The notes beneath the pieces are model-generated. The model was not told the origin of the DNA and did not search any database. It saw only the letters and a program-made list of their open reading frames with translations. A stretch of 64,000 nt of DNA from Closterium sp. Naga37s-1. Taxonomy: Eukaryota; Streptophyta; Zygnematophyceae; Desmidiales; Closteriaceae. Positions 46,137-64,000 of this stretch are shown in pieces. Within the stretch, counting starts at the first letter, position 1, and the number at the start of each line of letters is the position of its first letter. Made by a program: the position numbers and the translations under genes. The stretch spans positions 3,829,001-3,893,000 of the forward strand of contig CANJKZ010000174.1 in NCBI GenBank assembly GCA_947471745.1. The letters are read 5' to 3'.

Positions 46137-46150
46137 CGCTCACCGCACCA
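46137..46150 (-). other. Element E primer-binding site
   Basis: On minus, TGGTGCGGTGAGCG directly after the 5' LTR; shared with C except one base. Confidence 0.6.
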
Positions 46151-47064
46151 TGCAGAGAGTCACTACACAACGGGGGTGGACTACGACGGAAGGCACGGGA
46201 TTGTGCGGGTGATCATAGCGTTGTATTAGGCGTTCTCACTACTTTATGTGTTCATATGGACATTTGGCAAGAGTTTCACTAAGAAATTGAGAGAACATTA
46301 GATTACAAATGAGGCATGCAAGTCGATATAGGTAGAATGGCATTGCAACACCTAGCAAGCCCTCTGCAGAGAAAAATATGCCAGCGTAGCAGAAGAGCGG
46401 CTTGCCAACACTGCAGCAGAGTAGTATATCAGCGTTGCATCGCAACGGTCTGCAAGCGCTGAAGAGGCAGGTGAACTTCTGCGCATGTGCGCACCTACCA
46501 AGTAGGTGCAGGTAGACGGTCGCGCTGCCAGGCACATTGCGCAGGTGCCAGGTAGAACGGGTGTCGACGGTTTTGCCAGCGGTGCAGCGGTTTTGCCATT
46601 CCGCAGGTCGACTTCGCAAAAACATCCTGAGGCGAAGTTCGCGCACATCTGCGACCTTCGCGGGTGAGCAGCTTCGGTTGGGTGATTCGACGCTGCTCCG
46701 TCGAGCAGCCTTCGCTGAGACGAGCCCGCCGAACTGTACTTGTCAACCGATCTCGTCGAGGAGCTCCTCTACCGGCCTCATATAGGAGCTCCTATACCGA
46801 CCTCGTCGAAGAGCTCCTATACCGAACTCCTCGACGGGCTCGTCGACCAACATCCTCTATGAGCTCGTCGACCGCATCCTCTGCGAGCTCGTCGACCGCG
46901 TCCTCCGCGAACCCGTCGACCGCGTCTTCTGCGGACGCGTCGAGGTCGAACTATACGGACAGGTCGAGGTGGAACTCTGCGCGCAGTCTACGACGACTTC
47001 CGCGCGCCCCCCGACTGCGAAGTCTCCTTCGCCTAAGCGAGGGCGGGGCCAATTCCTGTCAACA
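46151..47064 (-). repeat. Element E 5' LTR
   Basis: 914 bp; differs from the 3' LTR by substitutions and indels (for example an extra cgctgctccgtcgagcag-like segment near 46690). Confidence 0.88.
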
Positions 47065-49323
47065 ATCCATACTGTCGCTTCGCACGGCTATGGACTGTTT
47101 ATAACCTTCTAGTTGGTTCTTATTCTTGCAAGTGGTGCGATGGTCGAGATGTGAGAGGGTTTTCACGAGTGATAGAAACGATTAGGTAGAGCTTTGAGTG
47201 ACGGGATGCTCTATGCGGTTTTTAATTGCAGAGTAGGGATCCTAGAGTGGGGCATGAAATTGCTATATCTGACCTTTGTGAGGGTCAGATGGGAGTTTGC
47301 CCTACGACGTAATCCCTCGTGCATCCTTTCTTGATTCTCCGAAAAGTATGGTACGCACGAGGGACGAACTAGGGATGAAAGGGGAGCCCTCTGCTCACAT
47401 GCCAAAGTGCACCGCGTATTCTTGATCCCCAGATCCCTTCAGCAAAAGTGGGTGTTTGCCAGTTCAGTGATTCCACTGAGGTTCGAATGGGATTACCAGC
47501 TTCGGCACAAGTTTTTGGGGCTGCCCGTGCCCAAGCCCTAATTTGATGGGATCACGAAGTCGCTGGTGGGATTCGTGATCCCGTCGTGATCCCATCAAAA
47601 GGCATGTCGAACGGTACCAATGTTTCGCACTAATAGAAAATTCGAAAACACACTGAACAGTAGTACAGTCCTTTGGACAAATTCGATGTGTTGACTATAA
47701 CCGTCTCTAGCACGTTGTTGGTCCAAATATTTTTTAATAATCCATTCCAAAAGTTTGGTTGACCACCATCGAACGTAATTGAGCCGCACTGGTGCGAAAG
47801 TGGAATTTAGCTCGTTCTTGGGCGCATTCAGCCCCATGGTTGAGTGCAATTGAGGTCCCATTCTCTCCCTTTTTTTTTGTTTTTTTTTTGTTTTTTTTTT
47901 TTGTTAACAGCACTTAGCGCGTGAATCGCGTGATGGTTTGGTAGAGGCAAACTCGGACTTAAAACAGTACTAGGGTTACCACTGCAACTATGATTCCCAG
48001 TTTTCTGGGTTGCGTTTCTTTTTTTGGAATGGAAACTCGGTTAACCTTTGCGCGGTCAAGAATATATATGCCATTGGGGCGTTGCCCGTGACGTTGTACC
48101 ATTGCTAGAGTAGACTATGTGTAGGACTCGTGAAAATGGGTGGTTGGGTGTATGGTAGATATATACCACAACCCATTATAGCGTGAAAGAGGGTGTATCT
48201 GAAAGATCAGGTCCCGCCAGAATGGTGCACCGCAAAGGATGGAGTTCGTTCCAACCAGATAAATCATGAATCGAGACATCGCTGCACGTTGGAGGGGTGG
48301 ATGACAGTTGACAGAAAACGTCAGCTGAGTTGGGGACGAGGACAACAACAGTACGTGACGTGTGACGTGATGGGCACATCGGGATTGCTGCATTCAAGCG
48401 TTGAATGAATCCTGCCCGTCTTTGGTTCAGATCAGACAGAGACGTCTACTGATCTTGCAGTTTCGACATGCCTGTATAGTTTGGATTTGATGCACATTTG
48501 GGCAGCGTTTTTTTCTCCCAATCATTCCTCTCACTGTACAGTGAAGTTGAAGGTTGGCAACTTTGCAGTCATTGGCGTTTTTTTCACGGCAAACGCCCCT
48601 CCGAGCAATTTTTTAACAATCATATCCTACCCTTTCCAGCTGGAATTCGATGCGCTCAAAACTGTATTGGTGCTGGCGGGCTGTGTCTGTGTGGCTGGCT
48701 GGCTAGCTCTCGTCTGTTCAACCCCTGTCCCCAGCCCAGCCCCAAACCCCTCCTCTCCATCCAGCAGCCTCCCCCTGCCAACCAACCAACCAACACGACA
48801 GAAACCCTAGAGTTGCAGCAAATGCCACAGCCTGTAGCTTGTGCTGGTTGAGGTGTGCTGGCCGATCGCATGGTCATGGTTGGTCGTGAGCAAGTGATCC
48901 ATCCATTCGTTTCATTCCGCCAGCAATCCCTAGTAGGTGCCTTGTTTTGGGGGCTGGCGGTCGAGTTTCCGCCCTCCCAGCCCAGGTTTATGGTCAGTGG
49001 ACACCCCGAACCCCTACGTACCAGCCCAACACGTTTTCAACCGTTCTGCGTTCAACCCAGCTCCTTTTTTCTCTTTGGCACTCCACATTCGCCGATCTGA
49101 TTACCCCGCATCAAACCCGAATCCACCACCTCCGCATTTGACCCCATCTGGTGGGCAATCTCTGCTTGGCAGAGTTCAACTCAACCCTAAACATCTAGAG
49201 CGAGGGATCAGGGCGGGGCGGAGCAGGTTTGGGGAACTCCAGATGGGATTGGTTGGGAGAGGACAAGCTCGATGGGACCCTCCTCCACGCGTGCCTGCAA
49301 GTCCACCAACCAGAAGATTCTTC
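47065..49323. other. 2.3-kb intergenic region without recognised gene
   Basis: Contains poly-T runs (47870-47905), short frames without family resemblance, and CT-rich sequence at 48720-48800. Nothing supports a gene. Confidence 0.5.
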
Positions 49324-49562
49324 GAGAGAATTGCTTCAGGGCCTTGTTTTGTGATTCTCTCTTGCCCACGTGTCCCCGAATTTTCGCATGGCCATTCAAT
49401 TCACTGAAAATTGCTTCAGTGGCCACGCCAGGGCATTTTCGAGGTGTTTTTTCCCCGGCACATTACCCTACAAGGGTTTGTACCCCCTGAATTCCTCGTT
49501 CGCACGAATCTCATCACGTGGTAGTTTTTTGTACTATTCCCCACCCGAAAATTTCGGTTGGG
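49324..49562 (+). repeat. Left terminal inverted repeat of the Mutator-like element
   Basis: Inverted partner of 50644-50882; similarity is strongest in the outer 75 bp and in the ccccggcacattaccctaca segment. Confidence 0.8.
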
Positions 49563-50643
49563 TGGCAGGCGCGAACTTTGCCCACACACTGTATACAAAA
49601 CCGACAAAAATGCACGACCAATAGTAGATGCGCGGTCATTTTCGGCCCAATGCGCGACCAATGAGCGCGCGGTCAAACAAATCCATAACCAATAACTGTT
49701 CGAGCATATAAATCCGCGATCATAAACCTCAGTTGACCAGCATCAAACCGCAACAGCCCTAACGACGGCGCATGATTCGCCAATAATATGCGCGGTGCAA
49801 TTATTGGCATTACGTGTCCAATCAGGTGTCCTCATTAAGGATTGCGACCATACTTGACCGCGTAAATGAAACTCAATTGACTATATGACATCGCCAATCA
49901 TATGCTGAAAACACTCGCACAAACATAAACTCTGGCCAATTAGGTTCAAATTAAAACGTTCAATCTGGTTTGGTACGCCTGTATCATCTTCTCGCGAATT
50001 GAAACATATGCTACAGATCGCTCAGATCGTACCTCGACAAATGACCGGGCATAAAACACGTGCATATGACCGGACATAACATACGCGCGTATGCCTGGTC
50101 AAATTGCACGTGGATATGACAGGTCATTTCCGAATTGCATTTGATTGGTCCGTGCATATGAGCGGTTCATATGTAATCGAGCTCTTTTGACTGTCATACA
50201 AATATGACTGGTCATCTTTGGATTGCGTTTGATTGGTCCGCGCATATGAGCGTCATGCGTATGGGTGTTATTCCATCTTGTGCAGTTGACAGGTTATGAT
50301 ATGCGCATTTCAACTGTGAATATTTTGGTAAGTTCGGCTTTGTGGTTACATCGCAACCCTAACGATCCGCGCCTCAGTACAATGCTCGAAATACAAATAA
50401 AGCCCTCGTAACATCACAAATTTACAAACGAAATACGGTAACCATCTAATCGCGCGTGAGGTACGAAGCTCAACCCAAATACGGACACCAACCAAACCAC
50501 GTAATGTGCCAGACATATTCCCCTCGATATGTAAGCCAGAACGCTAAGTTAGGGATCGATAATTCTTAGAGTGGATACTAGAACTTCTACCGTTTTTGCC
50601 CTCTAGCACCCCTTCCTATCACTAATTGCATACTTACATGATA

Positions 50644-50882
50644 CTTCCGTTTTCGGGTGGGGAATAGTACGAAACACTATCACGGGATGAGATTCGTGCA
50701 AATGAGAAATTTTGGGGTACAAGCCCTTGTAGGGTAATGTGCCGGGGAAAAAAACACTTCGAAAATGCCCTGGATTGGATGGCCACGCGAGCAATTATCA
50801 CTGAATTGGATGGCCACGCGAGCAATTCGGGGACACGTGGGCAAGAGCTAATCACCAAACAAAGCCCTCAAGCAATTCTCTC
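50644..50882 (-). repeat. Right terminal inverted repeat of the Mutator-like element
   Basis: Inverted partner of 49324-49562, with an internal short duplication. Confidence 0.8.
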
Positions 50883-51147
50883 AGATTCTTCCCCCTTCTC
50901 AACCCACCCCACCACCCCACTGAGCACTGCGAAGGCAGAACTCAGGGCCCACATTCCTGCTTGCACGAGATCCGTTGCAAAATAGTATTCTGGTAAAGAA
51001 ATCAGATCTGGACGCTTGCTACTATCTTTGCTTGCGAAAAAAATATGTGGCTGTTGCTACTCCGTGATTGAGCGTGGCTACTACTTATTGCATTCCTCGT
51101 CGTTTCCACCAGGCGCTTCCAAACTTACCATTTTTGTGTTCTCCAAC

Positions 51148-58642
<7,495 letters not shown>

Positions 58643-59857
58643 AGTTGTAGGAAGTGGTTCAATGTCAACGGTTATTGAAGTATTAGTCTCCGAATGTGTG
58701 CACATCTGTAGATATTACATAATTTCTCAATTAGCATTTCAGTTTAAAAACTGTAAGCGCATGGTGTGTCACATTTTTGTTTTGAATTTATTATTATTGG
58801 GAAAAACCGGTGAAGTTCCAGAAGGAGATAAGCACGTACAGGAAATGGCCGTACTCCTTCCTCCCCACCCATAGCCTTCTTGAGTGAAATTTCGAACCGC
58901 GTTTTCGCAAATTGAAACGCTTATTACCGTGTCTCAAGGTCAGCTGGAAACTTTCCTTGGCGAAACCTTCGGAATCTTAGGCAATCATATTCGTCTGATG
59001 GGCGCAGATAATGTGGTTTGGCGATGCCCGGCCCGCCACGCCAATTGCCCCACCGGCATCTGCTCGAATCGAAATGGTCAGGCATGAGAATCGCAGGTGG
59101 ATGTGCGGATTTATCCGAATCGCGCACATCAATGTTCCCCACCTCAATGTGGAGATGGAAAACGGACGGTCTGTAGGGGAAGCGCGAATTTCCCACAGCA
59201 CAGAAATGTGGTTGGGTTGGAGAGACTGCAAACTCGATTCGATGAAGCTTCACCCCACAGCTTCTCAATCAGCTTGCAGCTTGCGTTACGAACAATGCGA
59301 GCTGCTGGCAGTTTCGACTGGTTTCTGGTTAGCTAGCCTGGCCAATGTTGCCAGTAGGAGAGAAGCACGATCGGGTTACAGGCCGGTGCCAGGACTGGGC
59401 CCAGGGATCGGCGAAAGCTGTTATCCATGGTGAATAGACTTTCTATCAGCAGCAGAAGGAGCAGCAAAGCAGCAGCAACTTGCCGAATGTAAGTAGAGGA
59501 GACTACAGTCAGAGCACCTTTCCACCTTTCGTTCTAGTAGAGGTCCACGCCCCTAGGCCGTTTTTTCTGTCACCTCGCTCTTATTCTCGTACACCAAAAT
59601 TACCGCCACATCAGACGCTCAACGGGTTCTGTGCGCTCACCTATGTACACGTGCCAAATCGACGACCACGGCCTGATTTTCCAGTCGACTCAGAAAACAA
59701 TTTGCCCGCCGATACGACGACGACAGACTTGATCCGACCCGTCTTCAAAAGAACTGCCACACAGCAACGCAAATATTAGAGGCCCCTCGCCGCAAGAAAT
59801 ACAGGTTATTTTCATCACAAGTTCGCACTAGCCTTGCTACTGCATCCGCGTTGAAGT
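58643..59857. other. Intergenic region between the kinase-like gene and GT47-1
   Basis: No gene recognised. It holds the 3' end of one transcript and the promoter/5' UTR of the next. CAG-rich 59445-59475 and an AT-poor stretch precede the GT47-1 ATG. Confidence 0.5.
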
Positions 59858-62647
59858 ATGGAGCATTACTGCGAAAAACCGTCCCGTTTCCTCTTCCTGC
59901 TCTCCCACTTCACGTGCTCCGCTCTAGGTGTCCTCCTTTTGATCGTCTACTTCGCAATCCTTGGCCCGCCGTTAAATCTCGTTCCAAGAGTCACCCGGCC
60001 CTTCGTTTCCGCCCCTTCCGCCTTCCCGTCCGTCCATGGAACTGAAGCTACGGAGGTGGATGGGCAGTGGTTGGCAACGAGCGTGCAAGTAACGGTCGTG
60101 CGGACAAAACGGGAAGCCGGGGCCTTGGGTGGCAAAGAGATGTATGGAGAGAATACGAAGCAGCGCAATGATGATACTACCCAGCAGGGTAATGATACTA
60201 CCCAGCGGGGCGGTGAAGATACGCAGCAGTGGGACGAAGATTCGCAGCAGAAATCGGTGCAGCTGGCGCAACTGGCTCCGGAGGCGCAATGGGAGCAGGA
60301 GCTGAGGCCAAAACGGGAAGCTGGGGATTTGAGTGGTCAAGAGAAGTATGGAGACAATACGCAGCAGGGCAGCGATGATACGAAACCGGGCGATGATGAT
60401 ACGCAGCAGCAGAAATCGGTGCAGCTAGCGAGGGAGGCGCAATGGGTGCAGGAGCAGGAGCTGTGGCATGGGAAAGAAATGCAGGCTCTTCGGAAGCAGG
60501 AGCAGCGAGCGCAGCAACAGGAGCAGGGTGCGCAGCAACAGGAGCAGCGAACGCAGCATCAGGCGCAGCGCGCGCAACAGAAGGAGCAGGACGCGCAACG
60601 AAAAGAGCAGCGTGCGCAGCAACAGGAGCAGCTCACGCAGCAAAAGGAGCAGCGCGCGCAGCAAAAGAAGCAGGGAACGCAGCAGCAGCGCACGCAGCAA
60701 ACGGAGCAGCAAACCCAGCAGCAGGAACAACAAGGCCCTCAGAAACAGGAGCAGCAGGGGCAAACGAAACAGGACAGCACGAAACGAATAAAAACTAATC
60801 GGAAACATCGGAAGAACGTCGGTGTATCCCCCAGCAGCAGTACTCGACTAGACACCTCCCATGCGGCCTCTCAAGCCGCTGCCGGGGGGGACAAACGGAA
60901 ACGCGCGGCCAGGGGGAGGGACGCGGGCGGGGAGGGCGGCGGTAGAGCGGGCAGGGGCGAGAAGCCCACGGCTGCGACGGGCGAGTCTGCTAGTAACACC
61001 ACCGCGACGGCCACCCCTCCCGCTTCTCTCGACATAACCGCCACGGCCGCCGCGAGGGCATCTCGTGCGGCGAATTCTTCTGGTGAAACGGGGGCCTCCG
61101 CGAGCGTAACCGTGGGGGCGGCGTGCAAGGGGCGGGCGATTTACGTGTACCCTCTATCGGCGCGCTTCAACCAGTGGATGGTGGACGATTGCGTTGAGAG
61201 CCGCATCAAGGGCTTCTGTCTCACCAGCCGGCACGGCGGGTTGGGAACGAGGCTCGCACCCTGGGACGACGCGGTAGAAGGCAGCGGCGGCGGCAGCGGC
61301 AGCAGCTACGGCAACTCGACTAGCGGCAGCGGCAGCGTAGGCAGCAGCAGCAGCAGCAGTGGCGGCAGCGGCAGCGGTGATGGGAGCAGTGGAGAAAGTA
61401 GCGGCACTAGTGGTGCGAGTGAGGGCTGGCGGAACCAGTGGTTTTTAACCGAGAGCGTTAATAACGAGGAGATTTTCCACTCGCGTCTCCTGCAGCACCC
61501 CTGCCGAACCTCGGACCCAGACTCGGCGGATTTCCTGTTCATCCCGGCGTACCTGGGCTGGTCGGTCTGGTCGCTCGTGGAACACGGGCTCTTCGTAGAT
61601 CGGGACCAGCCGGGAATCGAACTCGAGCGCTATCTTTTGGAAGAAAACCCGGATTTCAAACGGCTAGTGGATCAAGGGAATCATGTTCTGGTGCTCGGCC
61701 GCCCAATTTGGGACTTCAGGAGGGTAGAAGAGTGGGGATCGGATCTTTGGTGGCGGCCGACCTTCAATAATGTCACACTGCTTACTGTAGAGGCCACACG
61801 GGAGTGGTACGGCAGAGAGGTGTTTTCCATTCCTTACCCGACTTCGTTCCATCCTGTAGGCTCGGCAGAGCTGCAGGGTTGGATGAATCACGCTCGGGAC
61901 CACGCCCGGCCGTTTCTGTACGCGTTTGTAGGCGGCAGGCGGGCAAAGGAGACGATAGAGGGTGCGCTGAGAGGAGCTCTGCTGCGGGAATGCGAGATCG
62001 AACCAGAGAAATGCTTACTTTTGGAATGTTACAGTGCAGATGCGGAGGCTGTAACTGAAGCAGCAGCCGAGATCGGTCGGGAGGCGGCCAGTCGAAAAGC
62101 TGCAGCAGCAGGAAAAGGAGAAGGGATAGCTGAAGGTAATGAGGACGAAGAGCCTAGAGTGGATCTTCCTGGGTGCACTGATCCGAGGAGAGTAGCTGGC
62201 GCGATGCTGCGGGCAGAGTTTTGTCTCCAGCCAGTGGGAGACAGCCAAACCCGCCGGTCCTTCTTTGACTCGATCATAGCAGGCTGCATACCTGTGGTGT
62301 TTTCCACGGATACGTTCGACAGCCAGTATCCGTGGTTCTTTGACCCTAAGCCGGAGGCACGGCGGAAGATTGCAGTCATGGTGGATCCAGAGGATATGAT
62401 TTCAGGCCGAGTGAAGATTGTGGAGCTGTTGGGGAAGATATCTGTGGAAAGGAAAGAGGAGATGAGACAAGAGATACGGCTTCATGTTCCGAGGCTGTTG
62501 CTGAGAGACCATACAAAAGAGGGAGAGGTGGGAGAGGAGGGACTTTTCGAAGATATGGTTGACATTACTATCAATGGCTTGGTTGAGAGGAAAAGGATGA
62601 GAGAAGCTGGAACTGCCGGTGATTATTTCCCTTGGTTCAACACCTAG
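59858..62647 (+). CDS. GT47-1: exostosin-family (GT47) type II Golgi glycosyltransferase, MUR3-like
   Basis: Single exon of 929 residues. A signal anchor at about 11-36 (FLFLLSHFTCSALGVLLLIV) follows a short cytosolic tail. A very Gln-rich stem (about 75-310) with repeated EQRAQQQ units comes next, then a Gly/Ala/Thr-rich linker. The exostosin domain runs from about 422 (CKGRAIYVYPLSARFNQW) to 905. Landmarks: SVNNEEIFHSRLLQHPCRT, SADFLFIPAYLGWSVW, VLVLGRPIWDFRR, SIPYPTSFHP, RPFLYAFVGGRR, FCLQPVGDSQTRRSFFDSII and AGCIPVVF. The last two match the conserved C-terminal nucleotide-sugar region of plant xyloglucan galactosyl-/uronosyltransferases of the MUR3 clade. Two low-complexity insertions (Gly/Ser at about 475-520, Glu/Ala at about 728-765) enlarge the domain. 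Acceptor and sugar are not known. A paralogue follows at 63457 on the same strand. Confidence 0.9.
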   Translation: MEHYCEKPSRFLFLLSHFTCSALGVLLLIVYFAILGPPLNLVPRVTRPFVSAPSAFPSVHGTEATEVDGQWLATSVQVTVVRTKREAGALGGKEMYGENTKQRNDDTTQQGNDTTQRGGEDTQQWDEDSQQKSVQLAQLAPEAQWEQELRPKREAGDLSGQEKYGDNTQQGSDDTKPGDDDTQQQKSVQLAREAQWVQEQELWHGKEMQALRKQEQRAQQQEQGAQQQEQRTQHQAQRAQQKEQDAQRKEQRAQQQEQLTQQKEQRAQQKKQGTQQQRTQQTEQQTQQQEQQGPQKQEQQGQTKQDSTKRIKTNRKHRKNVGVSPSSSTRLDTSHAASQAAAGGDKRKRAARGRDAGGEGGGRAGRGEKPTAATGESASNTTATATPPASLDITATAAARASRAANSSGETGASASVTVGAACKGRAIYVYPLSARFNQWMVDDCVESRIKGFCLTSRHGGLGTRLAPWDDAVEGSGGGSGSSYGNSTSGSGSVGSSSSSSGGSGSGDGSSGESSGTSGASEGWRNQWFLTESVNNEEIFHSRLLQHPCRTSDPDSADFLFIPAYLGWSVWSLVEHGLFVDRDQPGIELERYLLEENPDFKRLVDQGNHVLVLGRPIWDFRRVEEWGSDLWWRPTFNNVTLLTVEATREWYGREVFSIPYPTSFHPVGSAELQGWMNHARDHARPFLYAFVGGRRAKETIEGALRGALLRECEIEPEKCLLLECYSADAEAVTEAAAEIGREAASRKAAAAGKGEGIAEGNEDEEPRVDLPGCTDPRRVAGAMLRAEFCLQPVGDSQTRRSFFDSIIAGCIPVVFSTDTFDSQYPWFFDPKPEARRKIAVMVDPEDMISGRVKIVELLGKISVERKEEMRQEIRLHVPRLLLRDHTKEGEVGEEGLFEDMVDITINGLVERKRMREAGTAGDYFPWFNT

Positions 62648-63456
62648 TCAGTTCCCAGCGTTTTTTTATTTTGGGAATCAGGTGGGGTGAGTTCATTAGG
62701 CATTCTGATATGTTGTTTTGTACTCTTAACTCTGTAGACGGGGGTAAAAGATGTTTCTATTAGGATGTGTAGGACCTGTACTATATCCGCTAACGCGTCT
62801 TCGTATATGCTCGATCTGACACGTTGTCAGGGTCACAAGTTGGGCAGACAAATGTTGTCGAATCGGGCGAACTCTCGTCGTCGGTACGGTAGCACTGTAC
62901 AGTACAGTAGCACGTCAGCCCAGAATGCTGGTGATGGTCTGTAACTGTTCGCTCTTGGCCCCAGCTGCTTCGTAAGGGCTTCGCAGCACCTTACCGATTC
63001 GCTGACTGGCACTCTGTGCGCTAACCGCTGTCGCAAGCGCGCTCCGGGGACTGACCAGTCGAAAAGTCTCTGATTTGAAGGTTCTCCCTGAACCTCACAT
63101 TACGGAACGGAAGGAATTCCCAAGGGGAGTCCCCCCAAACGCTGCTTTTCTTGCTAACCGTTGCAGCAAAGCTCATTTCTAGACTAGACCAATCGTTGTG
63201 TGCCTCATCTTCCACCTCCTAGCGACGACCTGAGTTTTGCTTGTAGCTCAGGACAATGTGTTGCGAGCGCATGAAGTCTGTCCTGAAGTGCCGTAGCTGA
63301 AGTGGGCTCGTGAAACTCAGCTCGTATGATCAATTTAATCTCCAGCGGTACGGCCGTGATTTTCCCTAGCTTCCAGTCTTGGGTATTCCTTAGTGCTTTC
63401 GTACTTGAATTTATTTCCCATTCGAAGACGGTGTCAGCAGCGACGTGTCGCAGTTC
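62648..63456. other. Spacer between the two GT47 paralogues
   Basis: Contains the GT47-1 3' UTR and GT47-2 upstream region; no further gene seen. Confidence 0.5.
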
Positions 63457-64000
63457 ATGATGGGACATCATCGAGATCGAGTCTCGACGCTGTGCTTCCC
63501 TTCCTCCTCGGCCACCTGTTCTACAATCGGGGTGGTTCTGCTGGTCCTCTACTTCGTAGCTCTCGGGCCTTCGTTAAAGTCACCAATCTCGTCTCCGTCT
63601 TTTGATGCCAAGGAGCTGCACAGAGCGACGGAGGTGTCGGATTCAGCCGTTCGTGGAGACGAGGTGGGAGCAAGATTGAGCGGCCTGGACCCGGAGGAGC
63701 CATGGCAACAGAATCAGCAGGAACAGCAGAGCCAGCAGTATCAGCAGGGTGAGCAGGATGAGAAGAATCGGCAGGATCAGAAGGAGCAGGATGCACAGAA
63801 TCGGCAAGATGAGAAGGATCAACGGAATGAGCGGGGTCAAACGGCAACACCGCGCTTGGAAACTCAAGAGGAGCGGCAGAAGCGTGAACAAGAGCTTCTT
63901 CAGAATCTGGGAGGGAAAGACGATTCCGGAAACTTGAAGTGCAGCATCAAAGGCACGCCAAGCAAGAGGACGAAGATCAGTGGGTCGAGAAACGACGGCG
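63457..64000 (+). CDS. GT47-2: 5' part of a second exostosin-like gene (open at right edge)
   Basis: The frame from ATGATG at 63457 is open to the window end (181 codons). It begins MMGHHRDRVSTLCF, then a signal anchor CSTIGVVLLVLYFVALGPSL that aligns with CSALGVLLLIVYFAILGPPL of GT47-1. RATEVS aligns with EATEV. A Gln/Glu-rich stem follows (QQNQQEQQSQQYQQGEQ). The exostosin domain would lie beyond the edge, so the assignment rests on the N-terminal match and tandem position. Confidence 0.75.
   Translation, partial: MMGHHRDRVSTLCFPSSSATCSTIGVVLLVLYFVALGPSLKSPISSPSFDAKELHRATEVSDSAVRGDEVGARLSGLDPEEPWQQNQQEQQSQQYQQGEQDEKNRQDQKEQDAQNRQDEKDQRNERGQTATPRLETQEERQKREQELLQNLGGKDDSGNLKCSIKGTPSKRTKISGSRNDG

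Larger units (their letters stand above)
39876..47064 (-). mobile_element. Copia element E (7.2 kb, 0.9-kb LTRs)
   Basis: LTRs are 39876-40769 (894 bp) and 46151-47064 (914 bp), starting TGTTGAC and ending GCA on minus, with several indels between them. The polypurine tract ggcaggggag lies directly beside the 3' LTR. Target duplication: gtcca (39871-39875) versus atcca (47065-47069), one mismatch. The internal region is a copia polyprotein of the same family as C. Confidence 0.88.
49324..50882. mobile_element. Non-autonomous Mutator-like element, long TIRs, 9-bp target duplication
   Basis: Inverted arms of about 240 bp (49324-49562 and 50644-50882) both start GAGAGAATTGCTT. They share cttgcccacgtgtccccgaatt, then match over most of their length. 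The right arm has an extra 33-bp duplication (tggatggccacgcgagcaatt twice). The 9-bp agattcttc flanks both ends perfectly (49315-49323, 50883-50891), the usual length for Mutator-type insertions. The AT-richer middle has no transposase frame. It lies about 260 bp upstream of the kinase-like gene. Confidence 0.85.

Noticed and set aside
58924..59433. Overlapping frames on both strands upstream of GT47-1
   Set aside because: No recognisable domain, conflicting strands, no splice context; best seen as intergenic.

Overview
The window looks like nuclear DNA of a streptophyte green plant or alga. I would guess a zygnematophyte/desmid-like alga, but that is inference. The reasons are a MUR3-like GT47 exostosin glycosyltransferase, a plant-style hybrid histidine kinase with a receiver domain, intron-rich GC-rich genes with GTGAGT donors, and Ty1/copia elements and TRIMs whose primer-binding sites match the plant initiator-Met tRNA type.

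Layout. 1-2400: 5' part of a copia element (F, minus strand) that runs off the left edge, with a 375-bp TRIM (TRIM-1) inside its gag. 2700-13749: two head-to-tail paralogous genes on the minus strand (GT1, GT2) for a type II membrane glycosyltransferase-like protein with a DCD motif. I could rebuild both exon by exon with consistent splice phases. GT1 carries a 505-bp insertion in its last exon, a second TRIM (TRIM-2) in intron 1 and a 20-copy minisatellite in intron 2. GT2 is full of decayed tandem copies of its own exons. 14870-47064: a block of copia elements. A (14870-17934, plus) is an internally deleted derivative. C (18675-39290, minus) is an outer element carrying two nested insertions, B (19949-27385) and D (27865-34936). 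E (39876-47064, minus) is a relative of C with 0.9-kb LTRs. 49324-50882: a non-autonomous Mutator-like element with long terminal inverted repeats and a 9-bp target duplication. 51148-58642: a hybrid histidine-kinase-like gene (plus) with poly-Gln tracts and decayed exon duplicates. 59858-62647: a GT47 gene (plus). 63457-64000: the 5' end of a second GT47 paralogue running off the right edge.

How it fits together. The host genes are two pairs of tandem paralogues (GT1/GT2 and GT47-1/GT47-2), both probably Golgi glycosyltransferases for wall or matrix polysaccharides, plus one signalling protein. The strongest unusual signal is local exon duplication: in GT2, GT1 and the kinase gene, single exons with their splice-site flanks have been copied repeatedly in place. 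Usually one copy keeps both splice sites and an open frame while the others decay. The second strong signal is the set of insertions with readable target duplications. In four cases removing the insert and one duplicate copy restores the interrupted reading frame (TRIM-1, the 505-bp insert, B) or an aligned protein junction (D). Inside the copia elements nearly all premature stops look like C-to-T changes of CAG or CGA codons.
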